A stretch of 12,993 bases of DNA from Pseudomonadota bacterium (GTDB lineage: Bacteria > Pseudomonadota > Gammaproteobacteria > Burkholderiales > Nitrosomonadaceae): NCBI GenBank assembly GCA_018240935.1, contig JAFEEV010000093.1, positions 1 to 12,993 on the forward strand. Direction: 5' to 3'. The notes below the pieces were generated by a model. That model had not been told where the DNA came from. It saw only the letters and a list, made by a program, of their open reading frames with translations, and ran no database searches. Positions 1-6,784 of this stretch are shown here, in pieces (the stretch's first letter is position 1; every line of letters starts with the position of its first letter). The translations under genes were made by a program, and so were the position numbers.

Positions 1-541
1 CCTTTTGTTTGCGCTTAACATGAATGGTGTAGTCGCTGGCATACGTGCCGCGCAGGCGGTTGACCAGCTCGAGATTGCGGGCAATGGTCTCAATCTTGCG
101 CAGTTTCAGTATTTGAATTCTGCGGTTCCACCAGTGCGAGCAGCACATGCGATTCAGTGCCGGTTCCGGATCGTCGCCTTTGATGGATGGCCGTTTGACT
201 TGGTAATGATCGACGACGCGCAGGCAAGCTTGATAAGCATCGGCTGGTGATTGCGCACGGGCGCGGGCTGTGTGGCATTTTTCGGCAAAGCGCTTGGCGG
301 CTTCAAACAATTCCTCGCTATCGCCGCATAGATTCAGATCCTCAATGCGCAGCTGAAAATAAATATCCTGCAGTTCATGGTTGGCTTGCTCGAAACTGGA
401 ACGCTCGGCGGTTTTGACGTAGTGGGCGGCCAGGTCTCCGGCAATGGGAACAAGCTCGGAAAAAATATGCTGCCGCATGCGGCGGCATTTTTCTGTGCCG
501 TATGCTGCGGTACGCTCATCGGCAAAAACGACTTGTGGCAA
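1..541 (-). CDS. P2-type phage replication protein A-like (gpA), partial at the left edge, start uncertain
   Basis: A leftward frame is free of stops from about position 566 (and further upstream into the tRNA gene) to base 1, where it leaves the window. From a TTG at 541 it gives about 180 residues. The end of the visible part carries C-S-H-W-W-N-R-R, then K-L-R-K-I-E-T-I-A-R-N-L-E-L-V-N and T-Y-A-S, which matches in order the P2 gpA segment E-W-W ... R-W-H-E-A-L-L-I-A-V-G-E-V-N ... S-P-Y-A-S as I remember it. In P2, gpA nicks the origin and starts rolling-circle replication; the HUH nuclease part would lie beyond the left edge. No ATG with a good ribosome site is present: TTG 541 and ATG 478 are the candidates, and the frame may be a truncated remnant. 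It ends beside a tRNA 3' end, as integrated elements do. The family is fairly convincing, the start is not. Confidence 0.5.
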   Translation of the reverse strand, partial: MPQVVFADERTAAYGTEKCRRMRQHIFSELVPIAGDLAAHYVKTAERSSFEQANHELQDIYFQLRIEDLNLCGDSEELFEAAKRFAEKCHTARARAQSPADAYQACLRVVDHYQVKRPSIKGDDPEPALNRMCCSHWWNRRIQILKLRKIETIARNLELVNRLRGTYASDYTIHVKRKQK

Positions 542-562
542 ATTTGTGTCATTTTTGTGCCA
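533..562. promoter_or_regulatory. Three phased TTGTGNCA boxes (putative operator or iteron)
   Basis: On the plus strand TTGTGGCA (533-540), TTGTGTCA (544-551) and TTGTGCCA (555-562) follow one another at exactly 11-bp intervals, so they lie on the same helical face. The first and last boxes also form an 8-bp inverted repeat (TTGTGGCA at 533, TGCCACAA at 558). They overlap or lie just upstream of the possible starts of the leftward gpA-like frame. This suggests a repressor, Cox-like or replication-protein binding site of the element. The repeats are seen directly; the function is inferred. Confidence 0.5.
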
Positions 563-576
563 CAACCGAGGCCTTT

Positions 577-667
577 GGAGACCAACGGAGACTAATCGGT
601 CATTTCTTGAAACACAACTAACACCCTGTTTCTTATGGGTCTTAGTTGGTCTTGAGTGGTCTGGGTG
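577..667. repeat. Two inverted clusters of 10-bp GGTCT-type repeats beside tRNA-Ser
   Basis: Plus-strand GGAGACCAAC (577-586) and GGAGACTAAT (587-596) are two adjacent 10-bp units. Three further adjacent 10-bp units, GGTCTTAGTT, GGTCTTGAGT and GGTCTGGGTG, fill 638-667. Read on opposite strands the two clusters share GTTGGTCT, so they face each other. Between them GAAACA (609-614) and TGTTTC (627-632) form a further inverted repeat. The right cluster ends 11 bp from the tRNA 3' end. The arrangement resembles arm-type or accessory-protein sites around an attachment site; that role is inferred, and no second copy of the tRNA 3' end is visible in this window. Confidence 0.45.
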
Positions 668-678
668 AGACCTTAAAC

Positions 679-770
679 TGGCGGAGAAGGCGGGATTCGA
701 ACCCGCGGTACGGTTTGAGCCGTACACACGCTTTCCAGGCGTGCACCTTCAACCACTCGGTCACTTCTCC
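679..770 (-). tRNA. tRNA-Ser (anticodon GGA)
   Basis: The 92-nt sequence folds as a class II tRNA with a long variable arm. Its acceptor stem is GGAGAAG/CTTCTCC, the discriminator is G and the CCA end is encoded in the DNA (679-681 on the plus strand reads TGG). The anticodon stem CACGC/GCGTG encloses the loop CTGGAAA, giving anticodon GGA, which reads UCC and UCU serine codons. The T arm contains GGTTCGAATCC. Its 3' end faces a gpA-like reading frame and clustered repeats, so it is a plausible integration target of a mobile element. Confidence 0.97.
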
Positions 771-793
771 AGCAAAATCCGGCAAGGGGGCAA

Positions 794-822
794 AGAATAA
801 ACCAGTTCCGGGTTCCGGGCAA
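794..822 (-). promoter_or_regulatory. Putative sigma70 promoter of tRNA-Ser
   Basis: On the minus strand TTGCCC (rc of 817-822) is separated by exactly 17 bp from TATTCT (rc of 794-799), each matching consensus at four of six positions. The C-rich stretch TTGCCCCCTTGCC follows the -10 box, which resembles the GC-rich discriminator of stringently controlled stable-RNA promoters. The tRNA 5' end lies 23 nt past the -10 box. Confidence 0.5.
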
Positions 823-847
823 ATTTGTTTTTTTATTGACAATGAAT

Positions 848-1327
848 TTAGCTTAAATATTTCCATATGACGAAGGTAGCGCCTTGCCCGATTGCTGTGC
901 CATCGGGTTTATGAATATTCCAGATGGTGATTTGCTCGGCTAGGAAACGTTGTCCGGAACTGGATATTCTGATGCCACTATAACCGGAAATATGACCTTG
1001 TGTTTTCACTTGCTCTAGCACACGCTCGCGCTCTTCCCGTTTGCCGGGTTCCGCCGTCAGGCGCGATGGGGTTTGTGTAAATTGCTGCCAATTCATCGCC
1101 CATAAATCGAGCGCCGCCCGATTGCCGTAATTCAAAACCGGATCGTCTTCCGCGCCGTGCGACGCTACGACAAATGCGCTGTTGAATAGCCGCTCCGCTT
1201 GCTCCAGCGGCGTGCCTGTACGTTCAATCAATTCCTGCTTCATCCAGTGCGCGTAGCTATCGAGCAAATACTGACACCATTGCACTATTTCAGGATCAGC
1301 CCAGTTGGTTTGCTGCAGGTCAGTCAT
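848..1327 (-). CDS. MEKHLA domain-containing protein
   Basis: This encodes a 159-residue soluble protein with no signal peptide or membrane segment. Nearly the whole chain matches the MEKHLA domain, a PAS-like fold known at the C-terminus of plant class III HD-Zip regulators and as free-standing bacterial proteins. Visible marks are the D-P-V-L-N-Y-G-N-R-A-A-L-D-L-W run, the S-R-L-T-A-E-P segment before a charged helix, and a C-terminal G-Q-G-A-T-F-V-I-W. The ligand and role of bacterial members are not established; a small-molecule sensor role is only inferred from the PAS-like fold. I chose the ATG at 1327, 10 bp after the stop of the preceding glycosyltransferase. The frame stays open to 1399, but that extension would overlap the upstream gene. 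No strong Shine-Dalgarno sequence is visible, so translation may be coupled to the gene upstream. Family call sure, role unknown. Confidence 0.85.
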   Translation of the reverse strand: MTDLQQTNWADPEIVQWCQYLLDSYAHWMKQELIERTGTPLEQAERLFNSAFVVASHGAEDDPVLNYGNRAALDLWAMNWQQFTQTPSRLTAEPGKREERERVLEQVKTQGHISGYSGIRISSSGQRFLAEQITIWNIHKPDGTAIGQGATFVIWKYLS

Positions 1328-1337
1328 TTGACAAGAA

Positions 1338-3923
1338 TTACAACCCCAAATAGCCTTTTGCAATCCGGTAATAAACCATTCGCAACGGCTTGCCTTCACG
1401 CGTAATCGTCATGCTTTCAACCGGTCCGGGCTGGTCGAGTAACCGGGCGATGTCGTTGCCCGCGCGGTCACGCTCCAGATGTTGCGGCTCCATACCAACC
1501 AGGATGATCGGCCGGTTAGTGGGCGGTTCGGATGAATGCCAGACTTGGTACATCGCGCCGCTGTCGCCAAACATATTGCGTGAACGGATATCCAGCGGTT
1601 CTCCGTGCCGGTTGTAAAAAAACATCGCGCTGGCGACCGACCATTTGCTCATGCCGACGACCAGCGGCTTTTGCCCTGTTTCCCGCTGCACATGTTCGGC
1701 AATTTTCTCAATTTCACTGGTGGTTTCACGCCAATAGTAACGGGTCATGAATGATGGGTAGGGGATCCCTGGAATTCCGAGCACCACGTAGTGCAGTACA
1801 AGCGTATAGACCACGAGGGTAATGGCGATGGTCGGTTTCCAGGACGCTTGAATGCGGCCGGCGATGCTGCGCGGACTGATGTTTTGCCCCATCATCCATG
1901 CCATGGCCGGGACTATGGCCAGCCATAGTGGAGCTGTCCAGTGAAAGCGCAATGAATCGAGTGTACTCAGAACAAAAAATATGACCAGCGGTATGCCGGT
2001 GAAGATGCATACAAACAAAGTACGTCTGTGCGCTGTCTCGCTGCCATCCGGCTGGTTCTTCGGCCATAACGCCCAGAGTGCGGCTGCCAAACCTACGGGC
2101 GTCAACAGCACCAGCAGATCGGCGAACAGCAGATGAGGGGAAAACAAATCATCGCCGACACCGCGCGCGCGCGATGACTGAAACACGATCGAAGACCAGT
2201 GATGCTCCATGTTCCAGATAATAACCGGGGAAAACAGTATCAGCGCCAGCAATGCCGCAAGGTACGGATGGGGGCGGATCAACCAGCGGCGTGCAACCGG
2301 ATCGATGAGCGTGAATAATAGTGCGGCTATGCCGAGCAATCCGAGCGTATATTTGGACAAAATACCGAGACCGAACGCGATTCCCATACCTAGCCACGCC
2401 GAGCCGCGGTTTGCAACCAAGGCGCGTTCCATGTAATAGAGCGTGGCAGCCCAGGCGGCCATTACCGGAGCATCGGTTGTCATGAGAAAGCCGGTGGCAA
2501 AGGTGAACGGCAGAATAGCCAGCAGCAGCGCGGTGCGCATGGCGGTCGATTTGTCGTACAGATTCTGTGCCAACGCATACAGAAAACCCATCGTGATCAG
2601 GCCGCAAAGAAATGCGCCGATTCTGACAGCAAATTCAGTATTGCCGGCAATCGCAGTGCCGAGCCAGATCAGCCATGCCACCATGGGCGGGTGGTCGTAG
2701 AAACTTAAATCCATGTGCTGGGCGTAGTTCCAGTAATACGCTTCATCCGGAATCAGCTCCGTTTGGCCGAGATAAATCAGACGCAGCAATACGATGAACG
2801 CGACGATGCCAATCGAAGCGGCGCGCCAGCGCACATCCGGAGCGGGCAGATGCTGTGTCGCGGATGGCAAGTAAAAGACGGATCCCAAGTAGATAATGAC
2901 CGCGCTAACCGCGAGGGCGGGAAAAATGGCCAATAGCGGCGGCGCGTGCCAATCATAAACCAGCAATGCCAATAAGCCGCCGCGCGTGAACAGCGCAATG
3001 CCGGCGAGCGCGGCAAAACGGCCAATCAAGCGCCAGTGCAATGGGCCCGCCGGTTGCAGCCGGAATGAATCGCGTAAGTTAAATACGCACACTGCGGCGG
3101 CAACGAGAAAGCTCGCGATATGCGCTAAAGCCAGCCCGGCGCCGCTACTCATCAAGAGCTGGTAGACGGCAATGTCGATCAATGCGCAGAACAAGCCGGT
3201 TGCCGCGTACCGGCTGGCATCCTGAGCAGCCACTGCACCGCCTGCCAGCGCCATTAACCGCTGTAAATAAGCCCATTGGTGATGAAACGACAATTTCGAA
3301 GCGCCGCGTGTCCGGTCGCGAAAGCAAATCGGTATCTCGATAACTTTCAGTTTGCCTTGTCCGGCCATCAACATTTCCAGCAGAATCTTGTAGCCGCGCG
3401 CTTGCCCGGAAACGGCCGACGCCAGTTCACGGCGGAAGGCGAAAAAGCCGGAAGTGGCGTCGTTGACATCGCACAATGGGCGTGCCAGCGAGCCGCCAAT
3501 GCGCGATAGCCATTGCCGGTACCACGGCCAGCCCTCGGTGCTGCCGCCGGGAACGTAGCGGCTGCCGATCGCGATATCGTGACTGCCGTTCAATACCGGT
3601 TCGACCAGCGCGCCAAGGCGCTCGGGCGGATGGCTCAAATCGGCATCCATGACGACAATGACTTCGCTCTGCGCGGCGGCTGCGCCAGCCAGAATCGATG
3701 CGATCAAATCGGGTTTTCCGCTGCGCTCGATCAACCTCACGCGCGCTTTCGTTTCCCATGCATGAATTTTTTCAGGTGTGCCGTCGCGCGAACCGTCGTC
3801 GACGAAAATGACTTCAAAACGTTCCGGCGGCAGATTCAACGCAAACAGCGATGTCAATAAAGGATCGATGTTGTCGGCTTCATTCAATGTCGGAATGACG
3901 ATGGAAAATTGTGTTGAGAGCAT
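1338..3923 (-). CDS. Three-domain glycosyltransferase: polyprenyl-P sugar synthase + GtrA + ArnT/PMT-like
   Basis: This 861-residue polypeptide combines three normally separate activities. Residues 1-230 are a GT2 enzyme of the dolichol-phosphate mannosyltransferase/ArnC type: I-V-I-P-T-L-N-E near 8-15, V-D-D-G-S at 41-45, and the metal-binding D-A-D at 93-95. Residues about 236-355 are a GtrA-like four-helix membrane domain. Residues about 365-861 are a GT39/GT83-type integral membrane transferase: the early loop carries D-E-A-Y-Y-W (393-398) and Y-D-H-P-P (409-413), where ArnT-like enzymes hold the catalytic acid, and many hydrophobic helices and a soluble C-terminal part follow. The expected scheme is transfer of a sugar to a polyprenyl phosphate in the cytoplasm, flipping, and transfer to a glycan, lipid A or protein in the periplasm. 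The sugar and acceptor cannot be read from sequence. It is followed at 10 bp by the MEKHLA gene and is divergent from the ATP-grasp gene. Start ATG 3923 has only a weak ribosome site. Confidence 0.9.
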   Translation of the reverse strand: MLSTQFSIVIPTLNEADNIDPLLTSLFALNLPPERFEVIFVDDGSRDGTPEKIHAWETKARVRLIERSGKPDLIASILAGAAAAQSEVIVVMDADLSHPPERLGALVEPVLNGSHDIAIGSRYVPGGSTEGWPWYRQWLSRIGGSLARPLCDVNDATSGFFAFRRELASAVSGQARGYKILLEMLMAGQGKLKVIEIPICFRDRTRGASKLSFHHQWAYLQRLMALAGGAVAAQDASRYAATGLFCALIDIAVYQLLMSSGAGLALAHIASFLVAAAVCVFNLRDSFRLQPAGPLHWRLIGRFAALAGIALFTRGGLLALLVYDWHAPPLLAIFPALAVSAVIIYLGSVFYLPSATQHLPAPDVRWRAASIGIVAFIVLLRLIYLGQTELIPDEAYYWNYAQHMDLSFYDHPPMVAWLIWLGTAIAGNTEFAVRIGAFLCGLITMGFLYALAQNLYDKSTAMRTALLLAILPFTFATGFLMTTDAPVMAAWAATLYYMERALVANRGSAWLGMGIAFGLGILSKYTLGLLGIAALLFTLIDPVARRWLIRPHPYLAALLALILFSPVIIWNMEHHWSSIVFQSSRARGVGDDLFSPHLLFADLLVLLTPVGLAAALWALWPKNQPDGSETAHRRTLFVCIFTGIPLVIFFVLSTLDSLRFHWTAPLWLAIVPAMAWMMGQNISPRSIAGRIQASWKPTIAITLVVYTLVLHYVVLGIPGIPYPSFMTRYYWRETTSEIEKIAEHVQRETGQKPLVVGMSKWSVASAMFFYNRHGEPLDIRSRNMFGDSGAMYQVWHSSEPPTNRPIILVGMEPQHLERDRAGNDIARLLDQPGPVESMTITREGKPLRMVYYRIAKGYLGL

Positions 3924-4186
3924 CTCTGGGAGTGTGGGTGGTTAGTTTTCTTGATGATTGAAGCAAAAGTGAATTTCTAGTAAAGGTAAATATTTATTTT
4001 TACAGTTTTTATTCACAATAACTTCACTGAGGTTATTTTAACATTATGTGGCAAGTTTAATTGTATTTGTAACTAAGTTAGGTGTTTGAGGAAAAATGAT
4101 TTATTAGACATGACAATAAAATAACGCGCGCCTGGAAGCCGATGATGTAATGAGATCGCTGCCAGTATAAATGAGGAAAACTATAA
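3924..4186. other. AT-rich divergent intergenic region
   Basis: This 263-bp spacer separates the leftward glycosyltransferase gene from the rightward ATP-grasp gene and should carry promoters for both. It is much richer in A+T than the flanking genes. An inverted repeat, AATAAC (4017-4022) and GTTATT (4032-4037), lies near its middle. I found no pair of -35/-10 boxes good enough to call. There is no convincing reading frame or RNA gene in it. Confidence 0.5.
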
Positions 4187-5491
4187 ATGGGGATTGATTT
4201 AGGGTTTGACAGGATTGTCCGGGATTTAAGCGGTGCGAGGTGGATACTTTGGCGATTGACGGAAGATGATACGGCGGCCACGTCGATTCATCGCTACTTC
4301 CGGCTTATCGCCTGGCGCGAAGCCAATCTGGTGGATCGCTGTATCATGTTGCTGGTATTGCCGCTGTTTCCTTTCTTGATCATCGGATTGACAGTAACTT
4401 TCACGGCGCTCAACGGGCGCGCTATAAAAAAGCGGACAGGCAAGGGCATTTTCCGGCAGGCGCGGGAACAAATCGGTGTCGCATGCCGTTGTGCGATTTT
4501 ACCGCCCTGGTACTACATCTTTGAGCTGCACGATGACGCAAAGCGGCAGCACGCCAATGAATATCTCAACCGCTTCGAAACGAAAGCCGCGCTCTACCGC
4601 TTCATGCGCGACCATAATGGCGGACTTCCTGTTCCTATCGAACGCAGCACGCAATGCATCCGGGATAAGACGCTCTTTATGGCGCATTGCCGGAAAAATG
4701 GCGTAACCGCAGCGCCCATCCTCTGGATAATCCGGAATGGCGGGATTACCCCGGTGGATTGGGAACGGTCTGATTTTCCCGAGTTCGATCTGTTTGTCAA
4801 ACCGCTCAACGGGCAAGGCGGTAGAGGCACGATACGCTGGGATTATCTGGGTTCCGGACAATTTCTCTGCAACGACGGTAGCCGCGCCAATGGAAGTCAG
4901 GTGCTTGAAATTCTGCGGAAGAATTCGCAACACACGGCTTATATCGTGCAGCCGCGGTTGATCAATCACCCCGAGATTGCCGATTTGGCCTGCGGCGCGC
5001 TGGCGACCGTGCGCGTTATGAGCTGCCGCAATGAAACGGGCGGTTATGAAGTCACCAATGCAGTCTTCCGCATGAAGCGATACGCCGATGTGATCGTCGA
5101 TAACTATCACGCCGGCGGTATCGCGGCCAACGTCGATATCAATACCGGTGTACTGGGGGAAGGTACGCGCGGCGGCTGGGGAGTGGTGACCGATGGCTGG
5201 TATGAGCAGCATCCTCTATCCCATACGGCGATATCACAGCGCAAGCTTCCGTGCTGGGAAAAGATGGTTGATTTTGTGCAGGATGCGCACAATCGCCTTT
5301 TTCCGGATCAAGTCGTCATCGGCTGGGATGTCGCTATACTCGAAAATGGTCCGTGTTTGATCGAAGCCAATAAAGCGCCGGATTTGGACATCATTCAACG
5401 CGCCCAGAAAGGGCCGCTGGGTAATGAACGGCTCGGGGAACTCCTGGCATTCAATCTGCAACGGACTATCGCAACCCAGTACGCGCATTGA
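4187..5491 (+). CDS. Sugar-transfer-associated ATP-grasp protein
   Basis: This encodes 434 residues of the ATP-grasp fold, of the type named for its occurrence beside sugar-transfer genes (ATPgrasp_ST). The N-terminal part has one strong hydrophobic stretch at about residues 52-74, suggesting membrane attachment. The ATP-grasp core follows: the nucleotide-binding V-K-P-L-N-G-Q-G-G-R-G (204-214), T-V-R-V (274-277), and the C-terminal G-W-D-V-A-I-L segment with L-I-E-A-N-K-A-P-D-L (391-400), whose Glu and Asn are the usual Mg-ATP ligands. ATP-grasp enzymes activate a carboxylate and join it to an amine or thiol; the substrate here is unknown, and an amide modification of a surface sugar such as a uronic or nonulosonic acid is only a guess from context. 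The ATG at 4187 is supported by GAGGAAA about 10 bases upstream. A MITE-like insertion lies between this gene and the next. Confidence 0.85.
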   Translation: MGIDLGFDRIVRDLSGARWILWRLTEDDTAATSIHRYFRLIAWREANLVDRCIMLLVLPLFPFLIIGLTVTFTALNGRAIKKRTGKGIFRQAREQIGVACRCAILPPWYYIFELHDDAKRQHANEYLNRFETKAALYRFMRDHNGGLPVPIERSTQCIRDKTLFMAHCRKNGVTAAPILWIIRNGGITPVDWERSDFPEFDLFVKPLNGQGGRGTIRWDYLGSGQFLCNDGSRANGSQVLEILRKNSQHTAYIVQPRLINHPEIADLACGALATVRVMSCRNETGGYEVTNAVFRMKRYADVIVDNYHAGGIAANVDINTGVLGEGTRGGWGVVTDGWYEQHPLSHTAISQRKLPCWEKMVDFVQDAHNRLFPDQVVIGWDVAILENGPCLIEANKAPDLDIIQRAQKGPLGNERLGELLAFNLQRTIATQYAH

Positions 5492-5530
5492 TCGAAACTG
5501 AGCGTTTTACGGCGCCGGTTTTAAAGAATG

Positions 5531-5681
5531 TTAAGGAAACGCTGATTAATTCGGCAGACGAGATGAAGCACGAGGCGCACGGAACACAGCGACCGAAGCC
5601 TATCAACAAGATAGGGGAGGGAGCGAGTGCCGCGCAACGAAGTGATTCGCTTGTGCAGTCAATTAATCAGCGTTTCCTTAA
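5531..5681. mobile_element. Putative MITE / foldback element with 19-bp perfect inverted ends
   Basis: AAGGAAACGCTGATTAATT (5533-5551) is repeated perfectly inverted at 5661-5679. With the flanking TT/AA the match is 21 bp and the element is 151 bp. TTAA stands at both ends (5531-5534 and 5678-5681), so either TTAA or TA could be the target duplication. Almost exactly at its centre CCTATC (5599-5604) and GATAGG (5610-5615) form a hairpin with loop AACAA. It encodes no transposase, so it would be mobilised in trans. I associate such ends with repeats in Nitrosomonas genomes, but could not check this. As RNA it would form a long foldback that may separate transcription of the flanking genes. 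Confidence 0.75.
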
Positions 5682-5696
5682 ATCGGAATACGTCTT

Positions 5697-5725
5697 TTAA
5701 TAAAATGAGCATAATCCAGTATAAT
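5697..5725 (+). promoter_or_regulatory. Putative sigma70 promoter for the Kdo hydroxylase operon
   Basis: A perfect TATAAT (5720-5725) is preceded at exactly 17 bp by TTAATA (5697-5702), which matches TTGACA at four of six positions. The start codon is 45 bases past the -10 box, and AGGA lies 7 bases before the ATG. The -35 box is only 15 bp from the right end of the MITE-like element, so that insertion sets the upstream sequence of this promoter. Confidence 0.55.
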
Positions 5726-5770
5726 TCGCTGCCGGATTATTTTCGTTTCTGAATAACTCGAGGATATAGC

Positions 5771-6724
5771 ATGATCGATGAGCAACATGTTTCCAAAAGC
5801 GATGAAACTGAAATCCTGAAAATGTTTACCATTGAACCGGGTATGAACCTGTCGTCGCCCGAAATACAGCGTGCAGCTATTCAAACGCTGGAAGGCGGGG
5901 GGCTGATCTATCTTCCCAAAGGAGGGTTCGAACTTTCCGAGCGGGAACGGGAACTGATATCCAATACGGCCAACATCCTGACGCAAGTGCCCGATGTTGA
6001 AAATGGCAAGCCTACAATTATTTTCGATCCGAAAAACGGGCATATCAAGAAATATCACTACGCACAGATACACGGCAAGATGGTGCGCGCTCAAATCAAG
6101 GATAGCGCTCGTTCCGATCTCGAAGCCATCATGGCGCGCTATGGACAATGGACCGAAAGTGTCATCACCCAACTGTTTCCCAGCTACCGCCAGTCGCTAG
6201 ACCGCAAACGGGTTACCTACCGGCCTTTTGCGCGCAACAGCACACAGGCTCTCCATATCGACTCAAGCTACGGCTACCCGACGCAAGGACGCAGTATGCT
6301 GCGTGTTTTCACCAACATCAATCCGGCGGATCGATTGCGCATCTGGCAGCTCGGCGAACCATTTGAGCCTTTTGTGCAACGCTTTCTTCCCGGTGTGCAT
6401 GTCAAAGGCCCATCCTGGTTTTCTAAGCTGTTGGCTCAGCTTGGTATCGTTGATGGCGTTAAGACCAAGTATGATCAATACATCGCGGCGCTGCGCGCGC
6501 TTGGTATGCGCGATAAGGAATACCAAAACACGGCTCCGCGTAAATTGATGGAATTTCCCGCCGGATCAAGCTGGATTGCGCTCACCGATTTGGTGCTGCA
6601 CGGCGCGATATCCGGACAGCATAGTTTGGATCAGACATTTTATTTACCGGTCGAGGCGATGAACGATCCGGCACGCTCACCGCTGCGCATTCTGGAAAGA
6701 TTGACCGGTGAAGCGCTGACATGA
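5771..6724 (+). CDS. kdoO: Kdo 3-hydroxylase family protein (Fe(II)/2-oxoglutarate dioxygenase)
   Basis: This encodes 317 residues without signal peptide or membrane segment. It resembles the Kdo hydroxylase (KdoO) family, cytosolic Fe(II)/2-oxoglutarate/O2-dependent enzymes that hydroxylate 3-deoxy-D-manno-oct-2-ulosonic acid of the LPS inner core to Ko, known in Burkholderia and Yersinia. Visible marks are the iron-binding H-x-D (H162, D164) in H-I-D-S-S-Y-G, the segment R-S-M-L-R-V-F-T-N-I-N-P (174-185), and a distal histidine in L-T-D-L-V-L-H-G-A-I-S-G-Q-H (271-284). The C-terminal run S-P-L-R-I-L-E-R-L-T-G is also what I expect for the family. It heads a rightward gene series and has its own promoter candidate. 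The start ATG follows GAGGATATAGC. In this setting it implies a Kdo-containing LPS whose core is modified alongside assembly of a surface glycan. Family call good, regiochemistry inferred. Confidence 0.8.
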   Translation: MIDEQHVSKSDETEILKMFTIEPGMNLSSPEIQRAAIQTLEGGGLIYLPKGGFELSERERELISNTANILTQVPDVENGKPTIIFDPKNGHIKKYHYAQIHGKMVRAQIKDSARSDLEAIMARYGQWTESVITQLFPSYRQSLDRKRVTYRPFARNSTQALHIDSSYGYPTQGRSMLRVFTNINPADRLRIWQLGEPFEPFVQRFLPGVHVKGPSWFSKLLAQLGIVDGVKTKYDQYIAALRALGMRDKEYQNTAPRKLMEFPAGSSWIALTDLVLHGAISGQHSLDQTFYLPVEAMNDPARSPLRILERLTGEALT

Positions 6725-6784
6725 GCGTGGAGAACAGCGCGTTTGCTGTAAGAGTACCTTTTGCATAAACCGTTTGGGATGGAA

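Noticed and set aside
533..667. CRISPR array.
   Set aside because: The repeat units are 8-10 bp and adjacent or 11 bp apart, without spacers or long conserved repeats.
658..672. GGTCT/AGACC hairpin after the tRNA considered as its terminator.
   Set aside because: The stem is only 5 bp with no T-run, and it is better explained by the 10-bp repeat cluster.
1328..1399. Possible N-terminal extension of the MEKHLA protein.
   Set aside because: It overlaps the end of the glycosyltransferase gene, is rich in Cys and Trp, and does not belong to the MEKHLA domain; ATG 1327 fits better.
4017..4037. Inverted repeat AATAAC/GTTATT considered as a terminator.
   Set aside because: The stem has 6 bp and is AT-only apart from one pair, there is no strong T-run, and both flanking genes point away from it.
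4499..5212. A 237-codon open frame on the minus strand.
   Set aside because: It lies inside the ATP-grasp gene on the opposite strand. The plus frame has clear ATP-grasp motifs and the minus frame shows no family features.
5488..5700. A short open frame running through the foldback element.
   Set aside because: It spans the MITE-like repeat and intergenic DNA and has no ribosome site or recognisable domain.
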